From Pseudomonas sp. Fl4BN1 (lineage in GTDB: Bacteria; Pseudomonadota; Gammaproteobacteria; Pseudomonadales; Pseudomonadaceae), in assembly GCF_009908285.1 (NCBI RefSeq), contig NZ_JAAARM010000012.1, positions 124,001 through 188,000 of the forward strand: a DNA stretch of 64,000 nucleotides, written 5' to 3'. The notes under the pieces are model-generated. The model had not been told where the DNA came from. It saw only the letters and a list, made by a program, of their open reading frames with translations, and made no database searches. The position numbers were made by a program, and so were the translations under genes. Positions 1 to 8,520 of this stretch are shown here, in pieces; the stretch's first letter is position 1, and every line of letters begins with the position of its first letter.

Positions 1-190
1 AATCGATCCGAAGTATCACTTTCTCTGCGAAGCGCCGAAGAAGGATCCGGATGGCCGTCCAGCAGTGGTGCGTTACAGCCGCAAGACCAAGGAGCAGTAC
101 GTACAGACCGAGGTCGATGGTAAACCCACCGGCTGGCGTGCCTTCTACGACGGCGGCAGCTGGAAGGTCGAAGACAAACGCACCAAGTGA
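1..190 (+). CDS. topA: DNA topoisomerase I, C-terminal end (partial)
   Basis: Only the last 62 codons are present; the frame is open from base 2 and stops with TGA at 188-190. The fragment is rich in Lys, Arg and aromatic residues (YHFLCEAPKK, GWRAFYDGGSW) like the basic C-terminal tail of pseudomonad type IA topoisomerases, which relaxes negative supercoils. It carries no catalytic residue, so the call rests on resemblance of the tail and on the neighbourhood: topA lies just upstream of the sulA-lexA-psrA block in Pseudomonas. The 5' end lies outside the window. Confidence 0.8.
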   Translation, partial: IDPKYHFLCEAPKKDPDGRPAVVRYSRKTKEQYVQTEVDGKPTGWRAFYDGGSWKVEDKRTK

Positions 191-348
191 CAGGGGCGCC
201 GAGACTTGTTTCTCGGCGCGCTGTTGGACAAGGCCGCATGAAGCCCCCGGGTCTCATGCGGCCTTTCTTTTGGCTTGCGGCAAGCCGGAGTGATCCCTGA
301 AACTGTGCCATCCGCATTCGGTTCTCTCTCCTGGTGGAGGCTGCCTAT

Positions 349-873
349 ATGGCCCACGAGCTCTATACCCGTACCAATCAGAAAATCTATTTTGCCGGCT
401 TGTCGCTGGAGGTTTTGGCCCGCGCTGAAGAGGCGCGGGCGATGAATGCTCAGGCGCAGGTTCAGGCAGGTCGTGAGTCGGTGTTGTTTCATCTGTACGG
501 AGCCTTGCTGGGGCTTTGCCATGAAATTGCCGGGTTCTACAGGTTGCCACAGGCCAATGCCGCTCGTGTCGAGCAGATCCTCAGCCGTGAGGTGCTGGAG
601 AGCATTGCCATTCCTGAGTTGGCGGAGTTGCTGGAGCTGGCGAATAGTCCGCAAACCTGGCTGGCTCAGCTGTTGTCGGCCTATGGCGCGCTGTTCCAGC
701 CGCCCCGTGCGCCGCACAAGCCCAAGGGTGATGTGACTCAGCCACTGATTGTGGCAGTCAACCTGGATGAGCAGGAGCCGGAAGAGGAACTGAGTCGGGA
801 AGAGCTGGAGAGCTGGCGGCAGAACCTCAAGGCTCTGGCGATTCGCTTTCGTGATGGTCTGAACGAGTGTTGA
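349..873 (+). CDS. conserved hypothetical protein, DUF6586-like
   Basis: 174 residues beginning MAHELYTRTNQK. An upstream in-frame GTG at 334 also exists, but a GGTGGAGG Shine-Dalgarno at 333-340 sits correctly for the ATG at 349, so I take 349. The protein is mostly alpha-helical by composition, with no signal peptide or membrane segment, and ends in an acidic Glu-rich stretch (QEPEEELSREELESW). I recognise it as the small protein usually found after topA in Pseudomonas, which I recall as DUF6586; no function is known to me. Position between topA and the SOS genes is conserved but does not prove a role in DNA metabolism. Confidence 0.75.
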   Translation: MAHELYTRTNQKIYFAGLSLEVLARAEEARAMNAQAQVQAGRESVLFHLYGALLGLCHEIAGFYRLPQANAARVEQILSREVLESIAIPELAELLELANSPQTWLAQLLSAYGALFQPPRAPHKPKGDVTQPLIVAVNLDEQEPEEELSREELESWRQNLKALAIRFRDGLNEC

Positions 874-923
874 GGCTGATCGCCGGTTGATTCGACGTTC
901 GATGATTTGATCAAGGATGAGTC

Positions 924-1943
924 ATGCTGTTTTTTTTACGTGATCAGGCGCTGGTTCGCCTGCTGGACGATAGTCAGGTGCGGGTCACTCGCGCCCGGTC
1001 CAAGGCGGATCTGCTGGAAGTGCTCGACAGGCTCGAGATATTCCCTGGCGGGCTGGAGTTTGACCATGTGCAGTCAATAGCGCTGCTGGTCCTGGCCATT
1101 GCTTCGTTCGCTGCCTTGCTGTTGATGGATGACATGGGGGTCATGTTCTGGGTGGGCTTGGCTTGCTGTTTCTTCAGCTACTACGTCATGAAGGGGTTGT
1201 CTGGCTCGTTGACGGGGCTGGCGTCGAATATCGCCCGCAAGTGTGCGCTATTCAGTAATGACCTGAGTGAAGTCGATAGTGACGCAGACTGGTGCCTGAA
1301 GAGGCTGAACAACGAGTTTGTTGATTACGACCGAGGTAATGAGCGTCGCTATATCGTGGAGTCGATCCAGGGCATTTACCACGGAGTCCGACACTCGTTG
1401 GCGTTCGAGTATTACCATCTGCAGTACGTGAGCTCGCGAAGCGAACGTGGAGCAGGCGGCAGCTACAATACGGTCTATGAGACCTTCAGTCGCTATAGCC
1501 TGGTACTGGATTTTCCCTGGGTCAGAGGCATTTCGGCCCTGACCGACCCCCAGGAACGATCATTGACAGGTCGGCGCTTCAAGGTTGATTGCGACGATTT
1601 CAATCAGGCTTTTGTGTTGCGCGGCAGTGACCAGGCCTGTTGCACGAGCTTCGCCACGCCTGCGATCCAGCTCTTCTTGATGGGGCTTGCACGCCGCCTG
1701 GAAAAAGTGAACCTGGAATTTTCCAGCCAGGGGCGACTGTGCCTGAGCTTCGACGATGCCGAAGTCATGGCTTATGCCGATCCCGGGCCGCTCAGCGATC
1801 TTCCGTCCTTTCGTGAGCGGATCAAGGCGGGTATCGAATTGCCGGGGTTGTACCCGATATTGGAGCTGGTGCATCGGCTGGCGGAGTTGCAGGAGCCCGC
1901 TCCTGAGTTTTCCTTGGTCGTTGCCGAGGGAATAGGGCAGTAA
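924..1943 (+). CDS. hypothetical membrane protein, possibly DUF3137-like
   Basis: 339 residues. Two hydrophobic segments lie at about residues 52-68 (SIALLVLAIASFAALLL) and 73-92, separated by an acidic turn (MDDMG), so the protein is probably anchored in the inner membrane by a hairpin with both large parts on the same side. The C-terminal two thirds is soluble and contains a stretch (YSLVLDFPWVRGIS ... GRRFKVDCDDFNQAFVL) that reminds me of DUF3137 proteins; that assignment is tentative. It starts 50 bases after the preceding gene on the same strand. I do not recognise a catalytic motif. It seems less conserved in this locus than its neighbours. Confidence 0.6.
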   Translation: MLFFLRDQALVRLLDDSQVRVTRARSKADLLEVLDRLEIFPGGLEFDHVQSIALLVLAIASFAALLLMDDMGVMFWVGLACCFFSYYVMKGLSGSLTGLASNIARKCALFSNDLSEVDSDADWCLKRLNNEFVDYDRGNERRYIVESIQGIYHGVRHSLAFEYYHLQYVSSRSERGAGGSYNTVYETFSRYSLVLDFPWVRGISALTDPQERSLTGRRFKVDCDDFNQAFVLRGSDQACCTSFATPAIQLFLMGLARRLEKVNLEFSSQGRLCLSFDDAEVMAYADPGPLSDLPSFRERIKAGIELPGLYPILELVHRLAELQEPAPEFSLVVAEGIGQ

Positions 1944-2085
1944 CGGCTGGAAGGGTGGTTGGCCTTGATTAGGGGGATATAGGCGGAGAGCTGTGCTGGT
2001 GAGTCAGTTAAGCTTGCTCAAGATCCCGAGCGAGGGCGGGGCGATGACTGATATAATCTCGCCCTTTCGTGGAGAACAGACTTTT

Positions 2086-2319
2086 ATGCCAACGTCCTTT
2101 CTAGAAATTGTCGAGTTGCCAGACGGTCGTATCGAGCTGCGCAGAGCTGAGGACGAGGGTTCTCTGGTTACTTTGGATTTCTCCGAGGACGCCAAAGCCT
2201 TTCTGCAAGGTCAGCATGTGGAAGTGGCCAAGGCCATGTTGAGCGTCGGCGTACAGATGGCTGGTCGCTTGGTTGAGGGTGAAATCGACAAGGAAGACGG
2301 TCCGCGGGTTCTTCACTAA
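2086..2319 (+). CDS. small conserved hypothetical protein
   Basis: 77 residues, MPTSFLEIVELPDGRIEL to the end EDGPRVLH. The frame is open further upstream (from 1993), but the ATG at 2086 is preceded by GGAGAACAGA at 2071-2080 and matches my memory of the short Pseudomonas homologue located just before sulA. It is acidic and soluble, with a helix-rich middle (EDAKAFLQGQHVEVAKAMLSVGVQ) and no signal peptide. Function unknown. It converges with sulA-lexA, with about 100 bases between the stops. Confidence 0.7.
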   Translation: MPTSFLEIVELPDGRIELRRAEDEGSLVTLDFSEDAKAFLQGQHVEVAKAMLSVGVQMAGRLVEGEIDKEDGPRVLH

Positions 2320-2425
2320 GTCCGTTTATCGGTTTTCTTCTTGCTGCTCGTCGTATTTGTTTCGGCTTCTCAATCCTGGAGAAGCCTTGCGCCATTCAGG
2401 CGAATTTCCAGCGACTTTCCGGTGT

Positions 2426-2899
2426 TTATCCCAGGCGAATATTCAGGCTTTGCGCATCGCCTGTGCGTGCGGCGCTGATCAGCTGTTGCCGGGCGCCGCC
2501 GCTCAGTGGGTTCAACCAGCTGACCACCGTATGGCTGCGGCCCAGGCGCAGGGCTTCACAGGCCAGCTGTTGCGGGCTCTGGTTTCCGCGGGGGTGTAGC
2601 AGCAGAATACGTTCGCGATTCAGTCCGGCGTCCCGCAACCAGCTCTGGGTCAGGCTAGAGGGAGGCGCAATCAGGGTTAGCCAGCGAGCGTCCTGATCCT
2701 GGCTCAGTTCCCTGAGGATCGGTGCCAGGAGGTTCAGGCAGTTCCCGGTGGCACCGCGTAACGACAGTTCGCTGAAAGCTTCTGGATCTTTGTTCCAGGG
2801 CGATTCGACTACTTCCTTGAGCGCTGGCGCCAATGGCTGGAGCAGAAACGCTTCGAACAGTGGCAGTTGTGCTTGCTGTGGTGTGTGGGGGAACTGCAT
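2426..2899 (-). CDS. sulA: SOS cell division inhibitor SulA
   Basis: 157 residues starting MQFPHTPQQAQLPLFEAF. The open frame extends to 2932, but a perfect AAGGAGG lies just before the ATG at 2897-2899, so the shorter form is taken. SulA-family proteins bind FtsZ and block ring formation during the SOS response; the RecA-like fold is recognisable from GNCLNLLAPILRELSQ, RWLTLIAPPSSLTQSWLR and the LRLGRSHTVVSWLNPLS segment. The gene starts 10 bases after the lexA stop on the same strand, so both are one transcription unit under the LexA boxes at 3526-3560. This lexA-sulA order is usual in Pseudomonas, whereas E. coli sulA stands alone with its own box. Confidence 0.88.
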   Translation of the reverse strand: MQFPHTPQQAQLPLFEAFLLQPLAPALKEVVESPWNKDPEAFSELSLRGATGNCLNLLAPILRELSQDQDARWLTLIAPPSSLTQSWLRDAGLNRERILLLHPRGNQSPQQLACEALRLGRSHTVVSWLNPLSGGARQQLISAARTGDAQSLNIRLG

Positions 2900-2909
2900 G
2901 GAGCCTCCT

Positions 2910-3515
2910 TTAGCGGCGAATGACGCCGACACTCAAGCCTTCGATCACCAGTTCCTGGTCTTTCAGGTTGACTTCGATGGGGGCGAATTCAGGGTTCTCG
3001 GCCATCAGCCAGACTTTGCTGCCTTCGCGCTTGAAGCGCTTGACCGTGACCTCGTCACCGATGCGCGCCACCACTACCTGGCCGTTGCGGACTTCGCGAG
3101 TGGTGTGGACCGCCAACAGGTCGCCGTCGAAGATACCAATGTCCTTCATGCTCATGCCGTGGACCCGAAGCAGGTAATCGGCACGGGGATGGAAGAAGGC
3201 CGGGTTGATGTTGCAGGACTCTTCGATGTGCTGCTGGGCCAGGATCGGTGCGCCGGCAGCGACACGGCCGATGATGGGCAGCGAGTCGTCAGTCTTGGCC
3301 TCGAAACCGGGAATGCGGATCCCGCGGGAGGCTCCGGGAGTCATCTCGATCGCGCCTTTGCGGGCCAGGGCCTTGAGGTGTTCTTCTGCGGCATTGGGGG
3401 ATTTGAACCCCAGTTCCTGCGCAATTTCGGCGCGGGTAGGCGGGTAGCCGTTGTCTTCAAGGCAGCGTTTGATAAAAGCCAGAATCTCAGCTTGGCGTGG
3501 CGTCAGTTTTAGCAT
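2910..3515 (-). CDS. lexA: LexA repressor, SOS master regulator
   Basis: 201 residues, the normal LexA length. The N-terminal winged helix (residues 1-65, [12 protein letters not shown], with the recognition helix near [12 protein letters not shown]) binds SOS boxes. The cleavage site is Ala87-Gly88 in GRVAAGAPI. The catalytic dyad is Ser122 (VHGMSM) and Lys159 (EVTVKRF). RecA filaments stimulate self-cleavage, releasing the SOS regulon. It heads an operon with sulA, and two SOS boxes directly upstream mean it represses itself. All expected catalytic residues are present. Confidence 0.98.
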   Translation of the reverse strand: MLKLTPRQAEILAFIKRCLEDNGYPPTRAEIAQELGFKSPNAAEEHLKALARKGAIEMTPGASRGIRIPGFEAKTDDSLPIIGRVAAGAPILAQQHIEESCNINPAFFHPRADYLLRVHGMSMKDIGIFDGDLLAVHTTREVRNGQVVVARIGDEVTVKRFKREGSKVWLMAENPEFAPIEVNLKDQELVIEGLSVGVIRR

Positions 3516-3525
3516 GTCGATCGCT

Positions 3526-3541
3526 CTGTCTTTTTATACAG
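3526..3541 (-). promoter_or_regulatory. LexA (SOS) box 1 upstream of lexA
   Basis: Read on the minus strand this is CTGTATAAAAAGACAG, a full match to the CTG-N10-CAG SOS consensus with an AT-rich centre. It ends 10 bases before the lexA ATG, so it probably overlaps the transcription start or leader. Confidence 0.85.
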
Positions 3542-3544
3542 TGA

Positions 3545-3560
3545 CTGGGATTATATACAG
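3545..3560 (-). promoter_or_regulatory. LexA (SOS) box 2 upstream of lexA
   Basis: Minus strand CTGTATATAATCCCAG, again CTG-N10-CAG. Its centre is 19 bases from box 1, about two helical turns, so two LexA dimers would sit on the same face, as at E. coli lexA. Confidence 0.85.
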
Positions 3561-3724
3561 TGAACGTCGCTTGGCAATCCTCCTTTTCCCATGGTTGGCC
3601 GGGAGGTTGTCATCCAAGTGTCGGAGTCCGCCGCCGAAGGCTGGCTACAGTGGCCGGCAGGTGTGATTAAATAGCGCGCCGAACGGCCTCTGGGGAGGCT
3701 TGCAGGCTTGACATTGCAGAGCCT

Positions 3725-3751
3725 GAAACGTATGTTTCAAACAAGTGTTTG
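3725..3751 (+). promoter_or_regulatory. Two overlapping PsrA operators
   Basis: GAAAC-GTAT-GTTTC (3725-3738) and CAAAC-AAGT-GTTTG (3738-3751) are perfect inverted repeats sharing one base. Both fit the published PsrA motif (G/C)AAAC-N2-4-GTTT(G/C). They end 15 bases before the psrA ATG, implying autorepression relieved by long-chain fatty acids. Confidence 0.85.
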
Positions 3752-3766
3752 TCAGGCGGAGTAGCC

Positions 3767-4474
3767 ATGGCCCAGTCGGAAACCGTTGAACGCATTCTCG
3801 ATGCTGCCGAGCAGTTGTTCGCGGAAAAAGGTTTTGCCGAGACCTCGTTGCGGCTGATCACCAGCAAGGCCGGGGTCAACCTGGCAGCGGTCAACTATCA
3901 TTTCGGTTCCAAAAAGGCCCTTATCCAGGCGGTGTTCTCGCGTTTTCTCGGGCCGTTCTGCATCAGCCTCGATCGCGAGCTGGAGCGACGCCAGTCCAAG
4001 CCGGACAACAAGCCGAGCCTGGAAGAACTGCTGGAGATCCTCGTCGAGCAGGCGTTGGTAGTGCAGCCGCGTAGCGGCAATGACCTGTCGATCTTCATGC
4101 GCCTGCTAGGGCTGGCCTTCAGTCAGAGCCAGGGGCATTTGCGGCGTTATCTGGAAGACATGTACGGCAAGGTGTTTCGCCGTTACATGCTGCTGGTCAA
4201 CGAAGCAGCGCCGCGTATTCCACCCATCGAGCTGTTCTGGCGCGTTCACTTCATGCTGGGTGCGGCGGCGTTCAGCATGTCGGGGATCAAGGCATTGCGG
4301 GCCATCGCCGAGACCGATTTCGGGGTCAATACCTCGATTGAGCAGGTCATGCGCTTGATGGTGCCGTTTCTCGCAGCAGGCATGCGTGCCGAAACCGGTG
4401 TCACTGACGAAGCCATGGCCAGCGCCCAGCTCAAGCCGCGCAGCAAGTCAGCCCCGGCAGTCGCCAAGGCTTGA
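3767..4474 (+). CDS. psrA: TetR-family regulator PsrA
   Basis: 235 residues from MAQSETVERILDAAEQLF; a TTG 18 bases upstream is possible, but AGGCGGAG at 3753-3760 fits this ATG. Residues 5-55 form the TetR helix-turn-helix (AGVNLAAVNYHFGSKKALIQ). The C-terminal ligand domain matches PsrA, which in Pseudomonas represses fatty-acid degradation genes and itself, activates rpoS, and is released by fatty acids such as oleate. The C-terminus is a Lys/Ala-rich tail. Two perfect PsrA operators lie directly upstream. Location between lexA and nagZ is the usual one. Confidence 0.93.
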   Translation: MAQSETVERILDAAEQLFAEKGFAETSLRLITSKAGVNLAAVNYHFGSKKALIQAVFSRFLGPFCISLDRELERRQSKPDNKPSLEELLEILVEQALVVQPRSGNDLSIFMRLLGLAFSQSQGHLRRYLEDMYGKVFRRYMLLVNEAAPRIPPIELFWRVHFMLGAAAFSMSGIKALRAIAETDFGVNTSIEQVMRLMVPFLAAGMRAETGVTDEAMASAQLKPRSKSAPAVAKA

Positions 4475-4665
4475 CCTCACGGCTGGGCGCGACAGCTTAC
4501 ATCCGCTAAGCTAGCCGCCCATGCCGATTCTTGTTTTATACCCCCTGTGCCTTCTCCTCTCGCCGACGCCGATTGGCCCGGTTGCATCCGTGGCGGATCC
4601 GGCCCTGTCTGCGTTCATTGGAATCCATCGTTGATGGTGCGCGCATCTGTGCTTAAGGAATGTTT

Positions 4666-5676
4666 ATGACCGCTGGCCTGCAAGGCTCCTTGATGGTGGA
4701 CGTCGCCGGTACCTGGCTGACGGCTGAAGATCGCCAACTCCTGCGTCATCCGGAAGTGGGCGGCCTGATCATATTTGCCCGCAATATTGAGCATCCGCGC
4801 CAGGTGCGTGAACTCAGCGCGGCAATTCGCGCGATTCGTCCGGACCTGCTACTGGCGGTGGATCAGGAGGGGGGCCGGGTGCAGCGGCTGCGTCAGGGCT
4901 TTGTCCGCCTGCCGGCCATGCGCGCCCTGGCGGACAATCCGAATGCCGAGTACTTGGCCGAGCAATGTGGCTGGATCATGGCCACCGAAGTGCTGGCAGT
5001 GGGCTTGGACCTGAGTTTCGCTCCAGTCCTGGATCTTGATCACCAGCGCAGCGCGGTGGTGGGCAGTCGTGCTTTCGAGGGGGATCCCGAGCTGGCGGCG
5101 CTGCTGGCCGGGGCCTTTATCCGTGGCATGAACGGTGCTGGCATGGCTGCTACCGGCAAGCATTTTCCGGGGCACGGCTGGGCCGAAGCCGACTCCCATG
5201 TGGCAATTCCTTGCGACGAGCGCAGCTTGGATGAAATCCGTGCCAAGGACCTGCTGCCGTTCGCCCGCCTGAGCAGGCAGCTGGCGGCAGTTATGCCAGC
5301 CCATGTCATCTACCCACAAGTCGATCCGCAGCCGGCAGGCTTCTCCCGCCGCTGGCTGCAGGACATTCTGCGTGGCGAGCTGCAATTCGATGGGGTCATC
5401 TTCAGCGATGACTTGTCCATGGCCGGTGCTCATGTGGTGGGGGATGCGGCGAGCCGCATCGAAGCTGCGCTGTCCGCCGGTTGCGACATGGGCCTGGTGT
5501 GCAACGATCGCGCGGCGGCTGAGTTGGCCCTCAGCGCGGTGCAGCGCCTGAAGGTGCGGCCGTCGCCGCGCATCGCGCGAATGCGTGGCCAGGCTGTTGC
5601 CAGTGTCGAGTACAAGCAGGCACCTCGCTGGCTTGCCGCACTGGGTGCGCTGAGGGCCGCTCAACTGATTGATTGA
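4666..5676 (+). CDS. nagZ: beta-N-acetylhexosaminidase NagZ (GH3)
   Basis: 336 residues. An ATG at 4660 is in frame, but AAGGA at 4655-4659 is correctly spaced for the ATG at 4666. NagZ is a cytoplasmic GH3 enzyme that removes GlcNAc from anhydro-muropeptides during peptidoglycan recycling; its products feed the AmpR signal for AmpC beta-lactamase. Diagnostic motifs are VDQEGGRVQRL (about 65-75), KHFPGHG (165-171) followed by the catalytic Asp/His pair in DSH (176-178), and the nucleophile region FSDDLSMAG near residue 248. Length and motifs are complete and there is no signal peptide. Confidence 0.96.
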   Translation: MTAGLQGSLMVDVAGTWLTAEDRQLLRHPEVGGLIIFARNIEHPRQVRELSAAIRAIRPDLLLAVDQEGGRVQRLRQGFVRLPAMRALADNPNAEYLAEQCGWIMATEVLAVGLDLSFAPVLDLDHQRSAVVGSRAFEGDPELAALLAGAFIRGMNGAGMAATGKHFPGHGWAEADSHVAIPCDERSLDEIRAKDLLPFARLSRQLAAVMPAHVIYPQVDPQPAGFSRRWLQDILRGELQFDGVIFSDDLSMAGAHVVGDAASRIEAALSAGCDMGLVCNDRAAAELALSAVQRLKVRPSPRIARMRGQAVASVEYKQAPRWLAALGALRAAQLID

Positions 5677-5818
5677 GGGCGCTTGGCATTGGTGTCTTGC
5701 GCTTGTCGGTGAGCGAGGTGGCAGTTGAGGCTGTTGCCTCGACATGGCTGACAGATCATGACGTTCGCAGTGCAGTCATTGTCGGCTGCACTGTGGACGC
5801 TGGCTCGTCCTCAGCTGT

Positions 5819-8509
5819 TTAGCGGGCTGCTTGTTTATCCGGCAGCGGAGCGAACAGTGCTTCGATATCTTCGTTCTGCAGCTTCCAATCACCGGCCTTG
5901 CGGCCATCCAATACGCCTGCTGCGAGGTCCGATTTCTCCTGTTGCAGGTGCTGGATCTTCTCTTCCACGGTGCCCCGGGCAATCAGCTTGTAGACGAATA
6001 CCGGTTTTTCCTGGCCAATGCGATAGGCGCGGTCGGTGGCCTGGCTCTCGGTTGCCGGGTTCCACCAGGGATCGTAGTGAATCACGGTGTCGGCCTCGGT
6101 CAGGTTGAGACCGACGCCGCCGGCCTTGAGGCTGATAAGGAAAATCTGCAGCTTGCCGCTCTGGAAGTCGCGCACCGGTGTACGTCGGTCCCGGGTCTGG
6201 CCGGTAAGCAGGGCGTAGGCGATGTTGCGTCGTTTCAGCTCAGCCTCAATCAGGCTCAGCATTGAGGTGAACTGCGAGAACAGGAGGATGCGCCGACCCT
6301 CTTCGAACAACTCCTCGAGCATCTCCATCAGGCTGTCGAGCTTGCCCGATGTACTGCCCCGTGCCGGTGGCGAATCGTTGACCAGGCGCAGGTCGCAGCA
6401 CACCTGGCGCAGCTTGAGCAGCGCTTCGAGAATGATGATCTGACTGCGGGCCACGCCCTTGCGGGTGATTTCGTCGCGGACTTTCTTGTCCATGGCCAGG
6501 CGCATGGTTTCGTAGACGTCACGCTGCGCTTCGTTGAGCTCGACCCAGTGGATGATCTCGGTCTTGGGCGGCAGCTCGGTTGCCACTTGTTCCTTGGTTC
6601 TGCGCAGGAGGAAAGGCTTGATCCGGCCATTCAGGTGCTGCAGGCGTACTTCACTGGCATGCTTTTCGATCGGCACCCGATAGTCGCGGTTGAAGCTCTT
6701 GGCGTCACCAAGCCAACCCGGCAGCAGGAAGTGGAACAGTGACCAGAGTTCTCCCAGGTGGTTCTCCAGGGGCGTGCCGGACAGGCACAGGCGTTGGCGG
6801 GCATTGAGGTCCCGGGCAGCCTGGGCGGCCTTGCTCGACGGGTTCTTGATGTACTGCGCCTCGTCGAGGATCAGTACATGCAAGGGTTGTGCGGCCAGTT
6901 GTTCAATGTCCTTGGGCAGCAACGCGTAGGTGGTCAGCAGCAGGTCGTAATCGGCCAGCTGCCCGAAGTGCTTTTTGCGCCCGGCTCCGTACAGGGCCAG
7001 GACCTTGAGCTGCGGAGTGAAGTGCGCCGCTTCGTCCAGCCAGTTGGGAATCAGGCTGGTGGGCATGACTACCATGCAGGGGCGGTCCAGGCGGCCGGCG
7101 TTTTTTTCGCTGAGGATGTGCGCCAGGGTCTGCAGGGTTTTGCCCAGGCCCATGTCGTCGGCGAGGATGCCGCCGACTTCCAGCTGACGCAGTGACTGCA
7201 TCCAGCTCAAGCCTTCCTGCTGGTAGGGGCGCAGAGTCGCGTTCAAACCCTCCGGGACCGGTGCCGAGTAGTCCTTGATGTCCCGCAGGCGCTGGGCAAA
7301 GGTGCGGATGTGCTCGCCGCCCTCCCAGAGCAGTGGCAGGTCCTGCAGCGGGTTCAGGCGTATGGCGTCGGCACTGCTCAGGCGCAGGGTGGTCTCGCCA
7401 GGTTCTTGCAGATAGAACTCACCCAGGGTCGCCAGCACCGGCTTCAGGCGCCCGTACGGCAGTGCCACTTGCAGCGGGCCATGCGCGGAGTTGGGGCGAT
7501 GGGGAATGTTCACCAGGATCAGTTCATCATCGCGACGCCTGGCCAGGCGCTCTGGGTTGAGGATCTCGGTGTGGGAGCGCATCAGGTTGAGCAGGATGGG
7601 CAGAAGGCTCAGGCGTTCGCCGTTGACGATGATCCCCAGCTCCAGATCGAACCAGTCACGTCCGGGGGCTTCGTCGACACTGGCGTACCAGTCGTCCACT
7701 GCTGTCAGGTCGAAACCGAAGTCTTCATCGATCTGCAACTCCCAGTTCTGGCTGCGCAGCTTGGGCAGTTCATTGAGAGTGAAGGTTAGCCAGGCGCTGT
7801 CATTGGTCATCTCGAACAGATCGCCGGCGCTTTCCGGCAGGGCCTTGCTCTGTCGGGTGGCGATCTTGAAGCCCAGGCCCCGCAGTTGCTCGCGGTAGCC
7901 TTGTTCCATCTCCGGCTGGCGTTTGATCCGCAGGGTCTGGTGTTCCTGGCGGATGATCAGGTCGGCATTTTTCTGGCCGCTGACGTACTCGCCCCTATAG
8001 TTGAACGACAGCGCGGCGCGGTGCTGGATATAGCGCTGCATCTTGCCGTTGCGTGGTTCGAAGGCGCTGAATTCGATGCTCGCCAGCCACAGGCGCGGCA
8101 CTGGCTGGACATCCTCCAGCAACTGTTGTGGCAGCGCTGCAGGGCGACGGCTGTCGAGGACGGCAGAAAGTTTCTCCAGCAGCTCGGCGTCTTTTGCCGC
8201 CGCCGGGTAGGCCAGGGTTTCTTCCACTTGCATCAGGACTGCGGCGACGTGCTTGCAGTTGCTGTGGACCGGACAGCTACAGTGCCCGTCGATCAGCAGC
8301 AGGTTGCCTTTGCTCGACTCACGCAGGCTGATGGTCTGCCGATAGACGTTGCCGCCAGAGCCTTCGCAGCTGGCATTGATAGCGCTGTCTCCAGCGCTGA
8401 CGATACGCACGCGTTTATCCAGGGCGTAGCGTCGGCCGCGCTCCAAGGTTTGTTCCTTGAAGCGATTGACCCAGGACGGGGCGAGGGGTTTGGTCAGGGG
8501 CGGGGTCAT
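5819..8509 (-). CDS. SWIM zinc-finger SNF2-family helicase/ATPase
   Basis: 896 residues. A SWIM zinc finger lies near residues 90-112 (CSCPVHSNCKHV, a CxC-x5-CxH pattern). The SNF2 ATPase core has Walker A in DDMGLGKTLQTL near 448, Walker B LILDEAQYIKN near 550, the SGTPLENHLGELW motif III region, and helicase motifs V/VI in LKAGGVGLNLTEADTVIHYDPWWNPATE and QATDRAYRIGQ. Such proteins are double-stranded DNA translocases that remodel protein-DNA complexes; bacterial members of this RapA-like group are mostly uncharacterised. It starts 11 bases after csiV, which follows mfd by 10 bases, so all three probably form one transcript with a repair or transcription-coupled theme (inference). Confidence 0.9.
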   Translation of the reverse strand: MTPPLTKPLAPSWVNRFKEQTLERGRRYALDKRVRIVSAGDSAINASCEGSGGNVYRQTISLRESSKGNLLLIDGHCSCPVHSNCKHVAAVLMQVEETLAYPAAAKDAELLEKLSAVLDSRRPAALPQQLLEDVQPVPRLWLASIEFSAFEPRNGKMQRYIQHRAALSFNYRGEYVSGQKNADLIIRQEHQTLRIKRQPEMEQGYREQLRGLGFKIATRQSKALPESAGDLFEMTNDSAWLTFTLNELPKLRSQNWELQIDEDFGFDLTAVDDWYASVDEAPGRDWFDLELGIIVNGERLSLLPILLNLMRSHTEILNPERLARRRDDELILVNIPHRPNSAHGPLQVALPYGRLKPVLATLGEFYLQEPGETTLRLSSADAIRLNPLQDLPLLWEGGEHIRTFAQRLRDIKDYSAPVPEGLNATLRPYQQEGLSWMQSLRQLEVGGILADDMGLGKTLQTLAHILSEKNAGRLDRPCMVVMPTSLIPNWLDEAAHFTPQLKVLALYGAGRKKHFGQLADYDLLLTTYALLPKDIEQLAAQPLHVLILDEAQYIKNPSSKAAQAARDLNARQRLCLSGTPLENHLGELWSLFHFLLPGWLGDAKSFNRDYRVPIEKHASEVRLQHLNGRIKPFLLRRTKEQVATELPPKTEIIHWVELNEAQRDVYETMRLAMDKKVRDEITRKGVARSQIIILEALLKLRQVCCDLRLVNDSPPARGSTSGKLDSLMEMLEELFEEGRRILLFSQFTSMLSLIEAELKRRNIAYALLTGQTRDRRTPVRDFQSGKLQIFLISLKAGGVGLNLTEADTVIHYDPWWNPATESQATDRAYRIGQEKPVFVYKLIARGTVEEKIQHLQQEKSDLAAGVLDGRKAGDWKLQNEDIEALFAPLPDKQAAR

Positions 8510-8520
8510 AGGGACTTCAA

